Shown here: positions 59,131-64,000 of the stretch, one piece after another | How positions within the stretch are numbered: the stretch's first letter is position 1 | Layout: each line of letters begins with the position of its first letter | Assembly (NCBI GenBank): GCA_035235625.1 | Contig: CP141140.1 | Location: forward strand, 54,121,351 to 54,185,350 | Direction of reading: 5' to 3' | DNA from: Saururus chinensis | Lineage: Eukaryota > Streptophyta > Magnoliopsida > Piperales > Saururaceae | DNA: 64,000 bases | Program-made: the position numbers and the translations under genes | Notes under the pieces: generated by a model | Database searches by the model: none | What the model was told of the DNA's origin: nothing | What the model saw: only the letters and a program-made list of their open reading frames with translations

Positions 59131-59330
59131 CTCCCTCTGTCCTAAATTAATAGCTCTATTTGGCAAAACAGTTTATTCCATATTAATAGCTCTATTTTGT
59201 TTAATTTTAGAGGTTGAGTACTTAAAAAATAGTATTATAAATTTATTTTTTCTTCTCTTAGATGCATGTTTCACCCTTCAATAAAAATTAATATTTTTTA
59301 AATATAACTATTAATATAAGACAAAGGAAA
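59131..59330. mobile_element. Stowaway-like MITE (200 bp)
   Basis: TA lies on both sides (59129-59130, 59331-59332). The left end CTCCCTCTGTCCTAAATTAA pairs with right end TTTCCTTTGTCTTATATTAA (reverse complement). The terminal motif is partly repeated inside (TATTCCATATTAATAGCTCT), as in the split copy at 19255. Confidence 0.85.
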
Positions 59331-59752
59331 TATATAATTTTTTATACATAATTTTGTATGGCCATTTATCTTCTCTAAGTTGCTAGGAAGGGAATCAAGA
59401 TAAATAACCATATAGTGAACTTTTCTAACAAAATTCTTCACCGAACTTTTCTAATAGAACTCTTCAATTGAGTTTTGATTGGATAGGGAAAAGTCTCACA
59501 TTACAATACAATAGGGTTTTACTTTTTTCTATCAAATAAAAAAATATCATTAGAGGGTTTCATTGGACAAATTTGAAGTAGGAAAATTATTTCTCTATTT
59601 ATAATTTTATTCCCTAGTGTGTACAAGCACCACTAAGCATTGCAACTAAATACATAGAAAACCTATAACATATGGCCTAGGTGATTTGAAACCATAATTT
59701 GGCTATAGCACCTTGTCAATTAACCACTTCACCTAAAAGGTTAAATGCTATA

Positions 59753-59857
59753 CTACCTCCATATCATACAATAGTTACTACATTTAATTTTCAAATTAAA
59801 TTAATTTTAGTTAATTTTAAAAAAGTAAGTGTAGCTATTAATATACAACAGATATAG
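59753..59857. mobile_element. short Stowaway-like MITE (105 bp)
   Basis: TA lies on both sides (59751-59752, 59858-59859). The ends CTACCTCCATATCATACAAT and, reverse-complemented from the right, CTATATCTGTTGTATATTAA are related, and both continue into an ATAG(T/C)TAC word. It is similar in size to the element at 2747. Confidence 0.65.
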
Positions 59858-59990
59858 TATTAATCAACCACTCCTTGAAATAAACTCTTAGTTGTGAGAA
59901 CTTTTCGTCCAAATCATTTATCTATTATTAGAGGAAAATCAATAACCTTTGTTCACAATAGTGTTGTTAAACTAAATAAAATATCTCATG

Positions 59991-60187
59991 CTTCCTCTGT
60001 CCCATATTAATAATTATATTTGGAAAAATAGTAGTTATTATTGCCCAGTGAAACCCACATCTAAGAGAAGGGAAAATAAACTTATGATGCTCTTTTTTGA
60101 GTACCTAACTACTTAATTTTTATAAAATAAATATTTTTAAAATAAATTATTTTATCAAATAAAGCTATTAATTTAGAACAAAAGGAG
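59991..60187. mobile_element. Stowaway-like MITE (197 bp)
   Basis: The left end is CTTCCTCTGTCCCATATTAA. The right end AAAGCTATTAATTTAGAACA leads into AAAGGAG before TA at 60188-60189. The left TA has changed to TG. It shares the internal TTTTTTGAGTACCTAACTAC segment with the family. Confidence 0.75.
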
Positions 60188-60775
60188 TATTAATTTAATG
60201 ACAAAGAAGATATTCAGGTATTAAAGATCCTCCCAAAAGCCCTTCATTGGTAATACAGAACCTTCTCATATAGAGATCGGTAGAAATCCTGAAGTCCTAT
60301 TATATATTCGGGATTAACTATTAGATGAGAAGTGTGTCACCCCCTACCTTGTCCAGCTCACCCCACTTTTATACCATCAGTAAATATCCACCGACATGAT
60401 ATATAGAGCATATATCGATTTTGTTAAATGGGTGGGCTGGATAAAGTAGGGAGTGACATACTCCTCATACTTAACTCTTTAGTAAGTTCCATCCCTTGAA
60501 CTCTCCTACTTCACAACAATATTTGAGTTAGGGAGGTCAATTACACTAGAACAAGAAAGGATTGAGCTGAAATCGACCACAAAAGATCCATTTTATGCCT
60601 CCATTCGGGCATACCAATTAGTGTCCGCTTGATTAAGAATCCCTAGATGCGCCTATGGAGATGCAGGTTAGCAATTCCCTTCTTTGGAAAGGAAAAACTT
60701 GTAAAGGGTAAGCAATAAACTGCGTGCGGTTTTCTCTGAATTAAGCCCTTGAATTGATTACGATGAAGGTTCAAA
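60188..60775. other. gene-free stretch
   Basis: Nothing coding or element-like was recognised. Confidence 0.45.
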
Positions 60776-60962
60776 GGTCTCACCCACCTTTTCGCAACCA
60801 AATAAACTAGTCGGAAAACGATCCCAAGAAAATAAAAGGTCTCACCCCCCTTTTTGCAACCAAATAAACTAGTCAGGAAAACGATCCCAAGAAAGTAAAA
60901 GGTGTCACCCTCCTTTTCGCAACCAAATAAACTAGTCAGAAATCAATCCCAAGAAAATAAAA
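60776..60962. repeat. three-copy 62-63-bp minisatellite
   Basis: Units start at 60776, 60838 and 60901. Each reads GGTCTCACCCNCCTTTTCGC (GGTGTC in the third), AACCAAATAAACTAGTC and then CCCAAGAAAATAAAA. They differ at only a few positions each. Confidence 0.92.
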
Positions 60963-62859
60963 AATCGCATGATTGCATGATTTTTGGATTGTTTCCGAAG
61001 CAAATTGTTGTGGTATGAGGAACGCTGTTTCTTGGGATGACCTTGGATGGTCTGAAAATCATATTTAAAGGTACTGATCTTCGTATAGTTGAAAACTAAT
61101 GAAGTCTCCAAATGGGTCCGAGGGGAGCTCGAGGAGCAGCCGCCACAGCTCTAGCTCAGGCATGTAGGGGATGACTTTTGGGAGTTATAGGATATTGCAG
61201 CTCTTGATTGAGTTGCACGCATGGTGAATATTTAGCCCTAGTTTTAATTTGGTTTAAATTGAAATCGTATGTAACATATACAAATCATGGAAGGATTCCA
61301 CCCAAGCTCACTCCCACAACAGTGAAAGAACCAGGGAACCTGCACACCACATATTGAATTGGGAGGCGAGTTGTACTTAACCCATATGAATTTTAGAAAA
61401 ATGTACATAATTCTTATGTAACTTGTAAATATAAATAATGATGGGATGACCACGACACACTTCTATTTCGATTTATCATGGATGGGCCTTATACGTGCCC
61501 ATAATTCTGACGGCAACATTCCAATGCAGCAAAGCTTTATCCTTTTTCGGTTTTTGTCATTTTAATTTTTTTTCTTCCTTCTGCCTAAATAAGAAAGGCG
61601 GGAACAGTCTTCTACAAATATAGTCGTATAAGAAAAAAGTTAATAAACACCGGTTCCTACACATGTTGGCATTTATTCAGCATAACGCACACCGTCGGAT
61701 TGAATAATATAAGTTGCGCTAGTGAAATCATGTGGCTTGGCGCATGTAAATGGGATTCAATTATATTATCAAATTTTCGTTTATCATCGCGAATTATGAT
61801 AAGGAGGAAAATTTTCCATTCCTTTTCCTTCTGTCCTTTTAGAAATATAACAGGAGGAAATTCTTTCTCAGGTGTCCTGAGAGAGCTAAAGCGCTTTGAG
61901 TGCTGATAAAGACGGTTAAGCATTTTTGTCATTAGGTTGAGCTAAAAATGAAGCCCCCACATCTTATTTTTATGTTTAAATGGCTTTGGACACTCGGTAA
62001 CATGTGGAACCCCTCAGCCACTATACATGGTTGGCCAGTCTTTCCGACTCCCATCTTGTGCAGTGGATCTGCTAAATTGATTTGAGTCAACCCATCTCCT
62101 ATCTCTCCTACAAGGAAGACGGTGAGCACATGGATTGTAATGTTGATGGAGTGACAAAGGGTTCAAAGCCAACGAGGGCTCAAGAATAATAACGTCGCAA
62201 ATACCGAGGCAAACTGCACGTATTGCGTCAAGAGACGAATTAACGAGGTAATGATCGATGATGTTAAACCTCACTACCAAACCCACAGGAAAAATATTAA
62301 ACCCCGCTGCCAAATTAACCCACAGTACCACAAATCAAGGACTATGGGGCATACAGTGGGTTTGGCAGTTGGATTATTACTGGAGGAATAGCACCGCTCT
62401 TACCAACAACCCACTACCCCCCAGACCCCACCTCTGTCTTTGCCTCTGATCAGCCCGGCCCAGCCTCAAGCTCCTCCTCCTATGCCTCCTCTTCTTCCTC
62501 ATTCTCAGCATCCATTGAGACTTGTGAACAAATCATGGGAGCCTTTTCTTTCTTTACAAGATTCTATCATGCATAAAAAATGAACCTAACAAAACTCGAA
62601 ATTCCATTAATTATGGCTTTCCCCTTTAAGTGTGAAACAGTTGACAAAATTCCTTCTCTTCCACCTTCTCTTTCTCCTCAACCTCATTCTTATTGTTTAC
62701 CCAGTTGACATTGACACTTAATAGGAAGCTGTGAGCTGTCAACTGTCAGTTGAATCTTATTGTTGTAGAGTAAAATAGGTGAACCACCGTTAATAGTAGA
62801 GTAAAAGCTGTTAATAGTAGAGTAAAAGCCGTTAATAGAAGAAAGAGTTTTGTGATGGA
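60963..62859. other. gene-free stretch where a second NAC exon 3 would be expected
   Basis: If the block at 62860-64000 were part of a full tandem copy of the NAC gene, exon 3 should lie near 60.9-61.5 kb. I read both strands there and see no NAC-like sequence, nor anywhere up to 62.86 kb. The frames present (60-105 codons) are not recognised. Confidence 0.5.
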
Positions 62860-64000
62860 AACAAAACAAAATTAATATTAATAACTATATTTAAAAAATA
62901 ATAATTTTTTTATTAAATGTTGAAACCTACAGAGAATAGAAAATAAGTTTATAATATTCTTTTTTAAGTGCCAAACTAGTTAAACTGAACAAAATAGAGC
63001 CATTAGTATAGAATTTTATTTTTTTTTGCCAAATAGAGCTAATAATGTGTGAAACGGAGTGAGTAGCATTTTCAAGGGACTTGGTTCCTTAGTAGCTTTT
63101 ATGATATTTTTTTGAAAGTTTGGTAATGCCAATCATAGAGGAGGCACATACAGATGAATTTTCTGCATGTGGGACATGAACCGTGCTATATATAGCTGAT
63201 TCATGTCGATGCACAAATACACTAATAATGTTTCTATTGGGACATTAATAGCTCCAATTGGGTTTTTTTGGGAGTATAAAAGTTACTTGTTTACCCAGTA
63301 TCTCCAGCTTAAACCTCTCATTATCCCCCAAGTTCCCTCAAACTTATAAATTCACACACATTTCCAAAAGCAAACATATACACATATATACACGTACACA
63401 GTTCACCAATCAGCAATTTTAATGGCAATAAAGGCCATTTTGTTTGAATCAAAACCATTATTGATCGCCCCAGTTTACCAACCGTTGGGCTTGTTGAGTG
63501 TTCTTGGAGGCTAAGAAGAACTAAACAGATCAAGAACAGTTCTGACGAAGACGAACTTGGAAAATACGATCAAGACATATGAGAGACCAAATGATGTAGA
63601 CCATTATTGGATAGATTCGAAACTTATTTAAAAGCAGAAAAGACAAAGACACCGGCATGCTAACCTTGCTGGTGATTCAGATCTGTTTACAAAAGAAGAG
63701 GAAGAAGGTGGGCTCCACGCAAATCTCATGTATCACATCAACTAGGCGTGGCTTGAAGATGGAAATACAGGAGGCCGATTTGGGATGCATTTAATCAAGG
63801 AAAATGTGTTTTTATCGGATTTCATCACGAAAATTTGTGATCTTGGTTCTATCATAGTATTTTGCCTCTATGTACTATACTACAACTCCTATGTACCTTT
63901 ACCACATATTTTTGCCTTGTGATCCTTATCAGGCCAGGTACATCCTTTAATCAAATTGGAAAAGTACTTGCATTTTTAGAAATGAGAAGAAAATCCGGTG
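62860..64000. repeat. duplicated block, copy 2 (runs off the window)
   Basis: A second copy of NAC intron-2 sequence, starting with the MITE counterpart (about 62860-63063; right TA at 63064-63065) and matching to the last base of the window, which corresponds to about 55430. In copy 1, NAC exon 2 (55647-55924) begins about 217 bp beyond this point. What follows copy 2 lies outside the window. Confidence 0.92.

Noticed and set aside
60900-61600. Possible second NAC exon 3 predicted from block spacing
   Set aside because: Neither strand shows the [10 protein letters not shown] start or the C-terminal motifs, so a full tandem NAC gene is not present in the window.

Overview
This is nuclear DNA from a flowering plant. 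The evidence is spliced genes of plant-only families (AP2/ERF, NAC, DCD domain), AT-rich intergenic DNA, and many plant-type transposable elements (a chromovirus, Stowaway-like MITEs, and hAT-like, CACTA-like and LINE remnants). The species cannot be named from the sequence. There is no bacterial or organellar gene content, no CRISPR array, and I recognised no rRNA or tRNA gene.

Three protein-coding genes look real and complete. (1) An intronless, GC-rich AP2/ERF gene at 13,367-13,951 (+), 194 aa, DREB-like. (2) A five-exon gene for a 240-aa DCD-domain protein (B2/N-rich-protein type) at 39,839-41,057 (-), rebuilt here from splice sites. (3) A three-exon NAC gene of the SOMBRERO/BEARSKIN root-cap clade at 52,339-56,877 (-), 357 aa, with a 2.7-kb second intron full of repeats. 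They lie about 26 and 11 kb apart and show no sign of working together.

Layout: 0-13 kb is repeat-derived and gene-free, with a short MITE, a probable Copia-type LTR end and an (AT)31 tract. 13.3-14 kb is the AP2/ERF gene. 15-17 kb is a hAT-like element with internal repeats. 19.3-32.1 kb is a three-level nest: a ~200-bp MITE interrupted by a Ty3/gypsy chromovirus (Tekay/Del-like, chromodomain at the integrase C-terminus), whose 5' LTR is in turn interrupted by a 3.4-kb solo LTR. The 5-bp target duplications of both LTR-type insertions are perfect. The chromovirus is dead: it has stops, frameshifts and altered protease and reverse-transcriptase active sites. Just ahead of gag it carries an unusual acidic ORF with its own zinc knuckle.

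From 33.7 to 46 kb the DCD gene sits between two inverted copies of one long GC-cored repeat, and a second copy of the DCD gene's 3' flank lies about 5 kb away. 46-52 kb is gene-free apart from CACTA-like remnants. The NAC gene follows, then a LINE fragment, more MITEs and a 62-bp minisatellite. From about 62.86 kb to the window end there is a second copy of part of the NAC gene's intron 2, so the duplicated segment continues off the window.

I found no clearly new biological system. The strongest leads are the pre-gag zinc-knuckle ORF, the nested insertion, and the two partial duplications next to the NAC and DCD genes.
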